64,000 nt of DNA from Gerris lacustris (GCA_951217055.1 OX578276.1:114374313-114438312), one strand, 5' to 3'; positions 1 to 11,370 are shown, numbered from the stretch's first letter. A program made the numbers and translations. The notes: generated by a model from the sequence alone, not told the origin.

Positions 1-27
1 CTCTCCCTTATCCGTAAATTTATTTTA

Positions 28-125
28 AATTCATATTTTACGATTTTGGTAGTATTCACACTACGGAAAGATTAAATTTTAATTTAAATCAAGTTATAAT
101 TATTAACAACTACGGGAAACAACCA
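28..125. repeat. Left terminal direct repeat (about 98 bp)
   Basis: Nearly identical to 310-406. It contains a small hairpin GTAGT-attcac-ACTAC. The near identity of the two repeats implies a recent insertion or recent conversion between them. A diverged fragment of the same repeat is at about 46590-46650. Confidence 0.8.
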
Positions 126-137
126 GAGAAAAATACA

Positions 138-210
138 CTCCAGCGCTGGGATTTGAACCACAGGCCTCTATATTTCCAGTATAGCGCTCTACCAACTAAG
201 CTACGCAGGA
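138..210 (-). tRNA. tRNA-like sequence with GGA anticodon; probably SINE/pseudo-tRNA
   Basis: Read on the minus strand it folds as a tRNA. The acceptor stem TCCTGCG/CGCTGGA pairs at 6 of 7 positions. The D arm is GCTT/GAGC, the anticodon arm is CTATA-CTGGAAA-TATAG (perfect 5-bp stem, anticodon GGA), the variable loop is short, and the T loop is TTCAAAT. Pol III box A (TAGCTTAGTTGG) and box B (GGTTCAAATCC) are both good. Against a working tRNA-Ser: true tRNA-Ser has a long variable arm, absent here, and the T stem has two mismatches. Because the sequence sits inside a dispersed repeat, I read it as a tRNA-derived promoter module and not a translating tRNA. Confidence 0.6.
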
Positions 211-309
211 GAATGAATTTCTCTGACGTTAATGATAACTAGATCGAGAAATAACGCTTATAATTATAAAGTACCCAATTAGTACCTGTACTTAGTACAA
301 TCAATTAGA

Positions 310-406
310 AATTCATATTTTACGATTTTTGTAGTATTCACACTACGGAAAGATTAAATTTTAATTTAAATCAAGTTATAATTATTAACAACTACGGGAA
401 CAACCA
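310..406. repeat. Right terminal direct repeat (about 97 bp)
   Basis: Partner of 28-125; followed directly by the second 13-bp target duplication at 407-419. Confidence 0.8.
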
Positions 407-419
407 TAAATTTATTTTA

Positions 420-2669
420 TTTCAGTATCTACCTGTTATTATTATATTTTATTGAATTTTCATTATTTTTATATTATAATATTAAATCATTTTTTTATAG
501 TTTCTCTCTGTGTAAAGAAAGTCACTTATAATAAATATTTATAATTAATATTTGTAGGAAGTTGTGGCTGAATATATAACTTAACAAAAAATGTATGCTA
601 AAAAAATTGAACTAAAGATAAAAAATATTTATTGAAAAGATAAAAATTTAACAAAAAGGATTAAACTAGCTTACAACTTTTAATTGATTGTTGTCAATCA
701 AATTAAAATAAATTTTTATTTAATCATTAATATTAGCGAAAAAGGTTGAGATTTTGCCTCAACAAAGCTGCATAGACGTTTAGTTACAGACGTTTTGTTA
801 TATTTCTATATCTACTCAATTTAAATGTTAATTTATTTTTATTTTTTCATTTTTTTTAGGTAGTGGATTAAAAGAAATGTTATCGTAATTTGTGCGTCTT
901 CGAGGCACCAATAAAAATATAAATATCATTGGGAATAATAAATTTGAATTTTGAGTCATTCTGATATTGAACTGGATAAATTCGAAGCAATGGAATCCAA
1001 ATACCTAATAAGTTTTATGCAAAGGGCAGACTTTCTTGTCTCTCAATACCATCCTTCTTCGAAGTCATTATTTACTGGATGAATAGTTCTTTAAAGAAAT
1101 ACATATTTTATACTGTGAATTTAACGAAAGGTTAGTATACAGCGAAAAATTATACTAAATTATTATTACTTAAATTAAAACTAATTCTGCAAACGTTATC
1201 TTCAGCTCTCAAGAAGTTAACAATATGATAACTAATTATTGTCTATTTTTTTTAGTTGATTCGCTATGGTTTTATTGGATTTTCTTTTTTTTTATGTTAG
1301 TCATTAGGGATAAAAATGTTAAAAAACTAATATTTTCTTTTAATTCGCATTAATTGACTATATTTAGCTCATACCTGAGCATCTTCAGACCTTGAATTGA
1401 TCATCCAGATTTACAAAATTGGTGTTAATAATTTTATATTTTCATTTATAGTAAAACCTGAATCACTCGGTGACAATAGAATGAGATTGATATAGGTGAC
1501 AGTTACACCATTAGTGATTTCGGCCCAAGTCGTTTAGCCTCTTGCTGCTGCACAGACGACAGACAACCGATGACAGACATTTTTAAAACCACTTATTGGA
1601 CTCTTTCAAAATCTCAAAATATTATTTTCTTGCTACCATAATACTTTCTCTTTATATGAGAAAGTAAAAATGTGGAATGAATATATGTAGGTATATATTA
1701 TTTGCATATTATTATGTATGTAGTAACTTTTTATCGATAAATTAATAGATTATTTGTTTGATTTTTAGGAAAACAAAAATAGTATATGTACATAAGGAAC
1801 AAAGGAAAAAACAGAACAATTATATCCTTATAATAAAATGGTCAAATAAAGTAATGGAACGAGCTTTCGTGAGAAAAAAACTATTTTTTTATTTTTCACT
1901 ATTTTTTTTAATAATTAATTATGAGGTATAAGTAAATACAATGTATTTTTTTGTTTCAGCGAAAAAACCAATAAGTTAAATGAAAATTGACTGCCATTCT
2001 AATTATTTCTTGCATTATTGAAATATATATTATTTATATTAAACAAATATAAATATTTTTAAATTATAATTTTAATATCGATTGTTGTACTGTTTTATGC
2101 TATTTATTTGTGTAATGTATTTTTGTATATTAATAGTTATTGTATATTTAGTTCTTGGGTCTTCATTGAGTGAAATATAATTTCTTCCCTTATGTTGGAG
2201 TGTTAAACACTTAATTATAAAAAATTGAGTTTCATATTTATAATTACAAACATAAAACAGAAACAGAAACTTATGAAGCAAGCTAACGATATGTATAATT
2301 TAAGAATCGATCTTACATAAAAGGGTCACTAGTTTAAATATAATAAATGATACGTAGAATCTGATTACAGAATGTTTTAAAGGTGACCAATATTCTTAAT
2401 GATTCCCGAATAGCAATAATTGACTCCAAGAAGAAAGTTATATAATTATTTCATCATGCTAACATAAGATGGTTTTTGACAGTCATTAGGGTTTTAAACT
2501 TCATTTCAATCGGTTCACAGGATATTAACTTCATACCTAAAGAATCCAGTAGTATCGGCTGGAAATTTTATATATCCATATGAACAGATAAAGGAAATAA
2601 ATTAACTTATAACCTAACCGACTTCACACTGAAAACAAAATTGTATTTTCTTAATGGCGACATAGTTGA
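420..2669. other. AT-rich non-coding stretch
   Basis: No supported gene. About 1480-1670 belongs to a dispersed repeat whose end reads ATATGAGAAAGTAAAAA; a second copy ends at about 20405. A conserved hairpin motif at 1361-1388 is listed separately. Short ORFs here (for example minus 2072-2281) are AT-biased chance frames. Confidence 0.5.
1361..1388 (-). repeat. CTGAAGAT-hairpin motif (degenerate copy)
   Basis: On the minus strand: CTGAAGAT, then a perfect 5-bp stem GCTCA-ggta-TGAGC, then TAAA. It has the same layout as the motif at 28952-28981 but a different, still paired, stem sequence. Confidence 0.5.
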
Positions 2670-3390
2670 AATTAAGTACACATGTTTATTTTACCAATGC
2701 CCAGGACGAGTTCGTTTGACAACGTTATCTACCCAAGAGTTCACGCGCAACGCTCGCTCAAAGTTCAAACGTGAACTTCAAATATAAAATTGGAATTTTA
2801 GGGCGGGAAAAAAATACTAACTACGTCTATTCAATGAGACAAACAACTTTTATGAAAACAAACACCAACACCTCTATGAAGTGTTTAAGATCGCTAGGTT
2901 CATTAAACCTTTAAATACAATGAACGTTTTTACCGATATATTACGTTCTAACATAACGAGTTTAATAAAAATGCATACACATGGTCTAAATTACAATTGA
3001 AACAAGCATGTAAAACTTCAATCTTATACAAGCAGAAGTTTTTGTGTAGTAAAATGATATATTTTATAATATTTTAAAAGGAGTAATAATATGCCGGCGG
3101 AGTAAGAGGGAACAGTTGTGTTCTGTCGCTACAACCATTTGCTTTAACTATAAACTCATCTTGATTACTTTTTTCTTCATATACAATACATTATTTATTG
3201 CAAGACGCTAGCTTCAATGATAAGGAAATGATTTTCTTTTAATTTTGCCTTAACTCTGCTATGTACAAATAGTTAGTTACATTTAATTTTGTCTCTTGTC
3301 TAACCCCGCCATGCATAAGTAGTTAGTATCGTATAACTTTAGCAGTGCAATTTTATAATTTATATTTAATGAAAAGCGTAAGGAACATCT
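2670..3390 (-). repeat. Dispersed repeat family B, copy 1
   Basis: Shares with 17470-18200, 27645-28390, 47220-47945 and 56930-57510 a CG-containing block (on the minus strand GCGAGCGTTGCGCGTGAACT and close variants) followed by a stretch ending in pyrimidine-rich DNA. The family is about 0.7 kb, non-coding, diverged between copies, and found in both orientations. I cannot assign a superfamily. Confidence 0.65.
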
Positions 3391-4531
3391 TAGCCTTATA
3401 CAAGATATATTGATAGGAAAGGGAATATCACAATGTCCCAATAACCTAAATGGTAGTTACAATTTTATAACTTTTTCATACAAAAAATATATCTCCAATT
3501 AAAATAATGATATACTATCTACAAAATTCAACCAAATTTATAATTTTTTCACTCAGCAAATATTTATATTCATTGGCGTCACATCACTACTATCGTTCCT
3601 TATTTAATAGTCTATGCTCGATAATTTGGTATTGCTCAAACTAAAAGTTTGCTGAGAAGCTGAAATTTACGTATAATTCACTCATTCATTGGCACAAAAA
3701 ACATACAATTCAATAGGTCCTCTAATTAATTATAAACACTTATTAAGGTACTTTAATTGTTTTACAGCACTTCTCAGGCGTGCAATAGAGGCTCCACCTT
3801 TTCAGACTACCTGTACCCATCTGGAAATGAGGATTTCACTGATTATCCATCAGAACCAGTCACTGTTTGAAGACCGAAGAACCAGTTAAAATGATTATTG
3901 TACTTTTTGTATACGATTTAATTTAAATAAAAAAAAAAAAAATAAACTAAAACTATTACGATTGTTATTTGCAGTTCGAGGCTTAATGAAGGAAGGTGGC
4001 TAGAATCCCTACTCAGGAGAGGAAAGAATTTCTTACAGCCCCACAACGCGTGTCACTAAAATTCTCATCAATTGCAACATTTATTTGTTTTATCGCTAAT
4101 TATGAAAAATAATCTAAATTTAACTAAGTTTGAATTGCTCTTTAATTTTTGTTATGGTTTTAAAATTATTTATAATTTAATTAAAAATATTCATTATACT
4201 CGCACAGTTAAAAAGAAAGTTCAACGATGAAATTATATGTGTCCGCGCAATTAGTCTCTCAAAAACAAATTTATAATTAGTAATTAATAATCATTAGTAT
4301 TATAATCAATTAGAATGATAAGCTCTGTTTTACAAGATTCGATGTGAATCCATAGTAATGTACTGTAACAGAGATCAATAGATTGCAGATTATTAAAAAA
4401 AATATTTTCTCGAAATATTTCCTTTTCTTTTAATCTTTACGTTCATATGTTTATACAATATGTATTCCTATAACAATTAATTATAAAATGCAAATGGAAC
4501 GTTTAAATTGAATATATATATATATATATAC

Positions 4532-4599
<68 letters not shown>

Positions 4600-4877
4600 C
4601 ATAAATTTTGAATTTGGATAAACTCTTAAAAAATGTGTCATTCGTAAATATATGTCATTTTTTTGAATAAATGTTTCGTTAATTTCTCTACAGAATATGG
4701 GGATGAGAAGATGCACAGACGCAATTTTGTCTTCTTAAAACAACTTCATTAAATTAATTTAACTTAAATTATAAATTTCTTTAATAGTTTCATTTACACT
4801 AAGTATCATGCTGCAGAATGTAAAATGCTTTAATACCTACTCCATTAGAGATAAATATTGTTTATTATAGGCCCTTT
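3391..4877. other. AT-rich non-coding stretch with an AT microsatellite
   Basis: No supported gene. The only structured feature is the (TA)n tract at 4512-4598. The minus-strand ORF at 4477-4716 is just that microsatellite read as Tyr-Ile repeats. Confidence 0.55.
4512..4598. repeat. (TA)n microsatellite
   Basis: About 87 bp of almost pure TA dinucleotide with one interruption (CATAAA). Similar tracts are at 29624-29702 and 48683-48769. Confidence 0.95.
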
Positions 4878-4995
4878 ATAGGGTTTCGTCGATCCTACTA
4901 AAAACCCATATATCCTATGTCGAGGATGATGTCTTTCCTTCCGTCGCTCTTTGGTTTATGTGTCCCGAACCGTTTAAGCTAAAGAATCGAAATTT
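4878..4995 (-). mobile_element. Terminal fragment of a TIR element (family G)
   Basis: Matches, in reverse complement, the right end of the element at 32777-33910. It begins AGGGTTTCG, can form a terminal stem GGGTTT (4881-4886) with AAACCC (4902-4907), and continues through the same CCGTCGCTCTTTGGTTTAT block. Only this end is recognisable. Confidence 0.6.
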
Positions 4996-5062
4996 AAAAC
5001 ACAGGCACATATTTTTGTCACACACATAAGAAAGTTATAGAGAAGAATATGTATCAAATATT

Positions 5063-5594
5063 GCTTCTGAGCTTACCGAAGGTACCGGTTGCTATGTGAT
5101 CGTTCTGGGGAACGAAACATTTTTATGTGTCCGATTACAAAAATTCCAGGACAGAAATCCGTTTCAGACTTCAGGGAACATTTTAGGTTTCGTGTATGTC
5201 CAACACTTAAGTTTTGCGAACCATCATATCTTAAAAATAACTCGTCCAAATTTAATGAAATTTGGATGGTAGATCAAAATTTGCCCATTGTTGGTCCCAT
5301 ATAAGTTTTTACCATCTGTGCTGATTTATTCCTCTTCCACATGCGCACAAACACAAATTTATTTACACTTTTAGCTTCAAAAGTTCTTATCTAATTTTTA
5401 TAAATATTTTGTATTTTATCGAAAGTAGCCTACAAATAATCCCAGATTTTAACAATCTAGCTCTTCAAATTTGCTCAATCAATACTTCAATTCATGTAAA
5501 AATTCACTACAGATTTGGCGGAATTAATAAATTTTAAAAATTTGACAAAAATAGGTTGTAAAAACAAAAAAATATTAATGTATACGCAATAGGG
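5063..5594 (+). repeat. Dispersed repeat family A, copy 1
   Basis: Starts with the family hairpin GCTTCTGAGCTTACCGAAGG, followed by the conserved block GACAGAAATCCGTTTCAGAC. Family A is about 0.5-0.57 kb and non-coding. Other copies are at 10863-11370, 13250-13777, 18546-18752, 42236-42345, 44070-44242 and 62114-62681. This copy has lost the usual last segment (GTGCCACACTAATTGGCA) and abuts a TIR element. Confidence 0.7.
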
Positions 5595-5596
5595 AT

Positions 5597-5992
5597 GGTT
5601 GAACTAGCCTATATGTATAGAAATGAAAAAAAACTGGCACATATAATTAAAGTCTTTTCTATATATTGATTGGTGCATTGAAAAAATGCACCAATTATGG
5701 ATTCTTCTTCATTTCATAAGTTTTCTCTTAATACAATTTCCATCTTCAGTCCTCTATTTTTAAACACAGCTGTATACAGGTTGATTTTGGGAATCTTGGG
5801 CGTATGTATCTGTTGTAGATTACCTGGGCTTCGATGTAGAGTATCTGGTATTTCAAGAGAGTATGAAATGAAAAAGAATACATAAATAATGCAATTTATA
5901 TCAATATACAAGAAACACTTTAATTATGTATGCATTATATTTGTTTGTTTTTGCATTTCTATACATGATGCCCCATATAGGCTAGTCCAACC
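5597..5992. mobile_element. MITE-like TIR element, 396 bp
   Basis: Imperfect terminal inverted repeats: GGTTGAACTAGCCTATATG at the left and, in reverse complement, GGTTGGACTAGCCTATATG at the right, with pairing resuming further in around GTATAGAAATG. The interior has a perfect 11-bp hairpin (ATTGGTGCATT / AATGCACCAAT, 5669-5695). No transposase and no clear target duplication. Superfamily unknown. Confidence 0.6.
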
Positions 5993-8071
5993 GTAATTTC
6001 GTGTTATAATGGGACAGAAAAAATTATCAATTTTTTAAAAGAGGAAACAAATTTAATTTAAACCCATTTTATGAAACGAAGTAATAATATAATAAATAAT
6101 TGTGTCAAAAACGAAATTAATATTGGACCAACAGTGTATTAATTATGATCTACTATCCGAATTTCATTATGAAACCGGGAATGAATGAACTAAGAGTTCA
6201 ATGAAAAATAACAATAATATTGATTAAAATAGAAGTGTAAGGATTTCAGATCGCACTGAATTTTTATCTTTTAACAGTTTCGATAAATCGAATTGAAAGG
6301 AACGCCGAACAACTAGGTTATTTTCTTGTGATTGGATTTGCATTTAAACGAAGGGTCCATTTAAGTTTATTAATGAGCCTGTCGCAGAGCCGGCGATAAA
6401 GAAAGTCATTGTAGCCTTAGTAGTATAATATATTACACCTTTGCCCTCTGTTATAGAATGTGGTGTAATACTTTTCTGTAGTTCCTGGTTTCTTAAACTA
6501 GGTAACTGAAGGTAAGTAAAACAGAAGTACTTTCTAAATGTTTTATATGTTATGTTTTTCACTTTTTGTATGACAGCTTAAACAATTTCAATATAACCTT
6601 ATTTTTAAAATCAAATTTAGCTCTAAGATGATGAACTATAGTTTCTTAAGTTATGTAACTAGCTTTAACTCAAAATCCTGTACTTAAATATCACAACAAA
6701 GAATTTACCTTTGGAGCACTTTTAATTATAAAAAGAATAATCGTGAAATATTTAATTTAATCGTACAGCAGCCTTTGTTATTATAATGATCCAGCTTCGA
6801 GGGTCTTTGTTAATTTTGTGTTTAGGCGATGGAATTTTAAATAATATGACTCATAACAACAGAACAATAATATGTACAATAATATATAAAGGTATAAATA
6901 ATATATAAATATAACAATAATTTATAAAGGAGCTCCTAACCTTTTTTACATTAAGACAACATTTAGTTATGTATTCTAAGTAAAATTATTTATAAAATAA
7001 CAAAATAAGTAACCATATAATCAAGGAATAATTTCTAATCAAACGATATAGCAGTCAGTAATAATATTTAAAAAAAAATGTTTGAAAGTTAAAATTAGGT
7101 TTAATAAGTTTTTAATTAAATGAAGTACAGAATCAAACCATTTTGTGATTTGTAAAAAAAAAAATAAAATTTGAATTAAACAAAATGTATTTTTTGGTTG
7201 GACTCAATTGTATGTTTCTCGTTATTGCTATTTATATCCTGCATATTGTTAAACAGAGTAACATCTTATTGTTAGCTGCTTATTGTCAAAATCTCAATAG
7301 AAGACATTTTGTTTTAGATGATTCGAAAATTGGTTATCAGTTTGCTGAAGTAACCACATCTACTTCCACTCAAACACCTGTCCATTAGCAGTGATATCAA
7401 TGAATTTACAGGATAAGTTGAAGATTTGGAAACTATAAACGGTACTATCATATCTCCGAGGATCAACTTTCTATTAAATTAAAAAAATAATCTCTAAATC
7501 TCAATTCAATACAAATGATATAAGAATCATTTAAATTGCAAAAATGATCTCCTCAAATATAACCTTAACTTGATATATTATAAGGTAGACCATTTTGATA
7601 TTTTAATTAATGAGTAAAGCGAAAAGCCAAATTTTAATAACACGGTTTGCCGTACTATTAGAAATACTTTAATTTTCTTACGTAACTGTTTGGAATAAAT
7701 TATTACGGTTAGCTATATATAAGTTTAGGAAGTAATATTTTCTTCTTCCTGAAATTAAAAATATAAAAAAACTCAATTTGCATGCTTTTAAAAAATTAAA
7801 TTTTACTCTATATATGGATAATATTATATTTGCAATATTCAATTTTAAAATAAAATTATATTTATTATTTCCCTCTGTAAAGTTACAAACATCACTTGAA
7901 ATTGTTTACTAAAATGCTGTCGAAACATTTTATCGTTGCTAAATCTATTTGAAAGTTCGCCCATCTAAATTAAAAATGTGAATGCACGTACTGAAATTTC
8001 AAGAAGTCCTAAAAAAAAATATATATAAAAATAAATAAACAGGTCAAGTGTGTGCTAGTCAGCACACAGCG
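5993..8071. other. AT-rich non-coding stretch
   Basis: I see no gene, transposon end or RNA. Short ORFs (minus 6344-6562; plus 7185-7388) lack family resemblance, splice context or sensible composition. Just before the next element, 8050-8067 forms a perfect 7-bp hairpin GTGTGCT-agtc-AGCACAC. Confidence 0.5.
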
Positions 8072-8747
8072 AGGGTCCGTAGGCCACACTATATAGTGTT
8101 TAACTGTAAAGTGTATAAACAGTGTTTTTTTAAAATGCTAAAAAGCTTACTTTGAACCATTCTAAGGGTCTAATATTCTCAAAACACACTCTGATGAAGT
8201 ATTTTTTTGCCACTGAACCAGACTACAACCATATAAATTCACCGAAAAAACCATAATTATAAATAACCGTATTTTGTCAATAAAAAATAAAATAATATTT
8301 TTTTCGAAATTTCCAAAAAATGGTATCTTTACTTTTGGTCGAAGAATGTTCAGGAATTTTTTCAGATTTTTTGCACTTCACATAAACGAGATAGAAGGGG
8401 GGGACTCGTTTCACACCCACTTCAAACTTGCCTACGCTCGCCCTATCAAAGTTATAACAAAAGAATTATATATTTTTGTAATCAGCTCGACGTATCCTTT
8501 CATATGATACCCCTCACGGTGTCGAAAAAAAAAAAAATTATCCCTAAAGTTTTTTTACCCTAATTTTTTTGAAAAATATTTTTTTTAAGTCGCTATATTT
8601 TTAAAATATGTTGGCAGGTACAAGACACATACATGCCAAATTTCAAAGTGATCGCACGAAAGGTGTAGCCGTGAGAGCACGCGAGAGGACGGACGGACAG
8701 ACACACGCAGGAAAATATAAGGGTCCTTGGTTTTGCCTACGGACCCT
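8072..8747. mobile_element. Non-autonomous TIR element (family G relative), 676 bp
   Basis: Perfect 13-bp terminal inverted repeats AGGGTCCGTAGGC (8072-8084 and 8735-8747). The right end also forms its own hairpin, AGGGTCC (8720-8726) with GGACCCT (8741-8747). Near the right end is a GACGGACGGACAGACAC block shared in style with 32777-33910. No transposase. The ORFs inside (plus 8274-8507, minus 8585-8800) read through repeat DNA and are not supported. Confidence 0.7.
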
Positions 8748-8904
8748 AAAAATAAAATAAAATACCGTGGCATTGATTTAGTAAAAAAATAAAGGAACAC
8801 TTCTTTCTAAATCAATGCCTTAAATAGTATTCCACTCAAAACTATAAAGTAAGTAACATAAATGGTTTAATGTATCCGTTTCTTTTGCACCAATTTGATC
8901 TAAT

Positions 8905-9509
8905 AAAGCCCAGTTTACACGGTCCAAGTATACTTAGTCCAAGTCACTTTAATCAAATCCACTTGGTCCAAGTGTTTGTGGATCTTTGAAGTAGGGTTTA
9001 CACCATCAAAGTCAAGCCTCTTAGAAAACCAATTTTTAAGGTTGTAAAAAAGCAAATCAACAAACTTAAAATTTAATAGTAATTTACTATGATCAATGCT
9101 TATTTCTCTCAATTTCCGTTTTCTAAACGGAAATTAAAAAAGCTTCTTGCTTATGCAACTCCTCTACTTGCTTTCAAGCAACCGAAATTTTTCTCAGTGT
9201 TACTTGGTCCAAGTAGTGGAACTTTGATACACTATAAAGAAGAGGTTTAGATAGATCGTGTGAAATATTTTTCTCTCAAGAACTTTCCAGCTCAACCTCA
9301 CGTCTGGCATATTTTGACAACTCGTTCACATAATTTGTCAGGTGGGCGCCATTTTTGTTTTTATCAAAGTCTATTTAGATGGAACCCATCCAACTCAACT
9401 TGGATTTCTAGGTTGACTTTGACACACTGTTTACACGATCCAAATTACGTCAAAGTAGAGTCAAAACTAATTTGGTCCAACAATACTTGGATCGTGTAAT
9501 CCGGCTTTT
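8905..9509. mobile_element. MITE with palindromic subterminal motifs, about 605 bp
   Basis: Ends are inverted repeats: AAAGCCCAGTTTACACGGTC at the left against AAAGCCGGATTACACGATCC in reverse complement at the right, continuing into CCAAGTAT. The interior repeats the motif ACTTGGTCCAAGT several times in both orientations (for example about 8965 and 9203), as expected of transposase-binding sites. No coding capacity. The target duplication is not clear because flanking CTAATA is itself part of the inverted repeat. Confidence 0.65.
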
Positions 9510-10136
9510 ATTAGACTTGAAAGTCCTGAAATGTCAAATATAAATCTATGACATTGAACCATCAAAAGTAGCCTACTATTTTCTGAATCTGCAATCAAAA
9601 CAAACATATTTCTAAGTGAAAGTTTGTCTTCAATGTACACTATTAAGAATAAAGAAAGAGGTCTCTCACTAAAAGTATCTTTATTGAACGAAGCTGGCTT
9701 TCAACCACTAGAGCTCATCTTTATAACCGGGAAAACGAGTTAAAATGTGTAAGAGAAGTAATCAGCGAGGCAGTAATCTGATTGGAATCATATTTTTTTT
9801 TTTCAAGAGACTGGTCATCTAGAAACACTAATTCTGCACTAATTTGTGCGCAAAACACCCTGCATTATTATATAATATTATGACTGCATTTTTTTAAATC
9901 ATGTTTTATTTATAGCTAGATTAATGAATATGAGTACATCTTTAACGGTTGTTGAAAGTTTCAATAATTATACCTATATAATTATATTGTCAATAATATA
10001 TTATGAAATATGCACCATTATTCATATTTGGACGATTATTATTTATGTTTGTAATCCTACTTGATTAAAAAATATACGTTTAATTACTACTTTCTCTACA
10101 AGGACAAGCTTAAAATGCAATATCAGTATTGTATAA

Positions 10137-10563
10137 AGCCTCATTCACACGGTAGCACTAATCTCGTGACATTCATAATGCCGTGACATTATAGTGTCAC
10201 ATGGTGTCGTCTTTGAACAGTGTCATGGCACTACAATGACGTAACATCTAATGTCTAGCATAAAAACTTTTGGATATTTGGATATGTACTAGATGTCTCG
10301 TCACTGCCTGTTAAGTACGTACAATAGCCTTATTATTATTATCATTTACTTAAAACCGTACCTATATTAATACGTAAAATAAGATTATTTACATTACATA
10401 AGCTATTATATTGCTTTGTTCTGGTGTGCTACTTTGAAGAACTGTCATATCAGTGTGAAGAGGGCGTGTGGAGAGGTTATGACATTCAGTGTCATGCGGC
10501 GAGTGTCAAGCAGTTTCACGTCATTGAATGACGTGACATTACTGCCACCGTGTGAAAGAGCCT
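10137..10563. mobile_element. PIF/Harbinger-like MITE, 427 bp
   Basis: Inverted ends of nearly 40 bp: AGCCTCATTCACACGGTAGC at the left and AGGCTCTTTCACACGGTGGC (reverse complement) at the right. Direct and inverted GTGACATT/AATGTCAC motifs crowd both ends. Flanks read TAA and TGA, close to the 3-bp TWA duplication of PIF/Harbinger. The assignment rests on end sequence style, shared with the elements at 54580-58510, which do carry Harbinger-type transposase remnants. Confidence 0.6.
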
Positions 10564-10862
10564 TGAGTGTAGAAGTAAAAAGAAGAATATGAAGGATAGA
10601 GGAGGACAGACATGACTGCGTCGGGCGCCAATGGCCGAGTAATTGGCAGAGGCGCCCTAGAAGGGGGGGGGGGGGGGGGTAAAATCGGTAGGGTGGCGAT
10701 CATAACGCCAGAGAGTTCGACACTCTGTATACGCGTACGCAGGTTAGTGCGTAGAAAGCATTCCATCACGCCCCCCCCCTTCCCCCCCAAAAAATGAAGG
10801 ATTTATGTATTTCAAGAAGCTATTTAAGTTGGTAACGAAACGATGCCTATAATATTCCAATT
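10564..10862. other. GC-rich patch with poly-G and poly-C runs
   Basis: About 10605-10790 is unusually GC-rich and contains an uninterrupted G run at about 10663-10679 and C runs at about 10771-10788. Open frames exist on both strands only because of these homopolymers. No recognised gene. Confidence 0.5.
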
Positions 10863-11370
10863 ATCCGCACATAGCTTTCTCTCATCCTATTTCGGATACT
10901 TTAATAATTTTATGCTTTTACAACCTATTACTGTTATGTTTATTAAATATTTCCCCTTTTTTTAAGAATGTCAAAAATGATTGATTTTTTCATGAATTCA
11001 AGTAAGCATTTAGCAAAATTTCAAGAGCGCAGAAGGTTAAAATTAATCTAGGACTATCTTCAATCTACTTATGACATACAATCTAAATTTCATGAAAATC
11101 AAGTACTTTTGAAAATATAGGTGTAAATAAACAAATGGGCACAGAAGGTTGAAACTTATGTAGGACCATCAATGGACTAATTATGACCTACCATCAACAT
11201 TTTAATTTGTTCTCAAAAAATGGAACGACAGGCCGAAAGACAGACTTGGAACCAAAAAACTGATGTCTGAAACGGATTTTTGTCTTGAAATTTTTGAAAT
11301 CAGACACACAAAAACTTTTCGTACTTCAGAACAAACGCATAGTTCCGTTATCTTTGGTAAGCTCGGAAGC
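10863..11370 (-). repeat. Dispersed repeat family A, near full-length copy
   Basis: Reverse-complement copy running from the GCTTCCGAGCTTACC hairpin (right edge) to the CACATAGCTTTC end (left edge), with the CAGACATCAG and GACAGACTTGG landmarks in order. It is about 508 bp and one of the most complete copies in the window. Confidence 0.7.

Larger units (their letters stand above)
15..419 (-). mobile_element. Small retroelement-like insertion with terminal direct repeats and a tRNA-like core
   Basis: The unit at 28-406 is bounded by a perfect 13-bp target duplication (TAAATTTATTTTA at 15-27 and 407-419). Its two ends are near-identical direct repeats of about 98 bp (28-125 and 310-406; I count one substitution and one 1-base length difference). 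Between them, on the minus strand, is a 73-nt tRNA-like sequence. A 13-bp duplication is typical of target-primed retrotransposition (LINE, SINE or Penelope-like), whereas LTR elements make 4-6 bp. The direct repeats do not begin TG or end CA, so they are not ordinary LTRs. It could be a SINE mobilised as a partial dimer, a TRIM-like element, or a Penelope-like element with pseudo-LTRs. There is no protein-coding capacity. A longer, older copy lies at 50418-50738. Confidence 0.75.

Noticed and set aside
138..210. A functional tRNA-Ser(GGA) gene
   Set aside because: No long variable arm, mismatched T stem, and location inside a dispersed repeat argue against a translating tRNA.
4477..4716. Minus-strand ORF with a long Tyr-Ile run
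   Set aside because: It is the (TA)n microsatellite translated; no coding signal outside it.
7185..7388. Small membrane-protein ORF (67 codons)
   Set aside because: A hydrophobic start can arise from T-rich DNA; no splice, promoter or homology support.
10539..10797. Overlapping ORFs on both strands with poly-Gly or poly-Pro
   Set aside because: Open only because of G and C homopolymers at the edge of a MITE.
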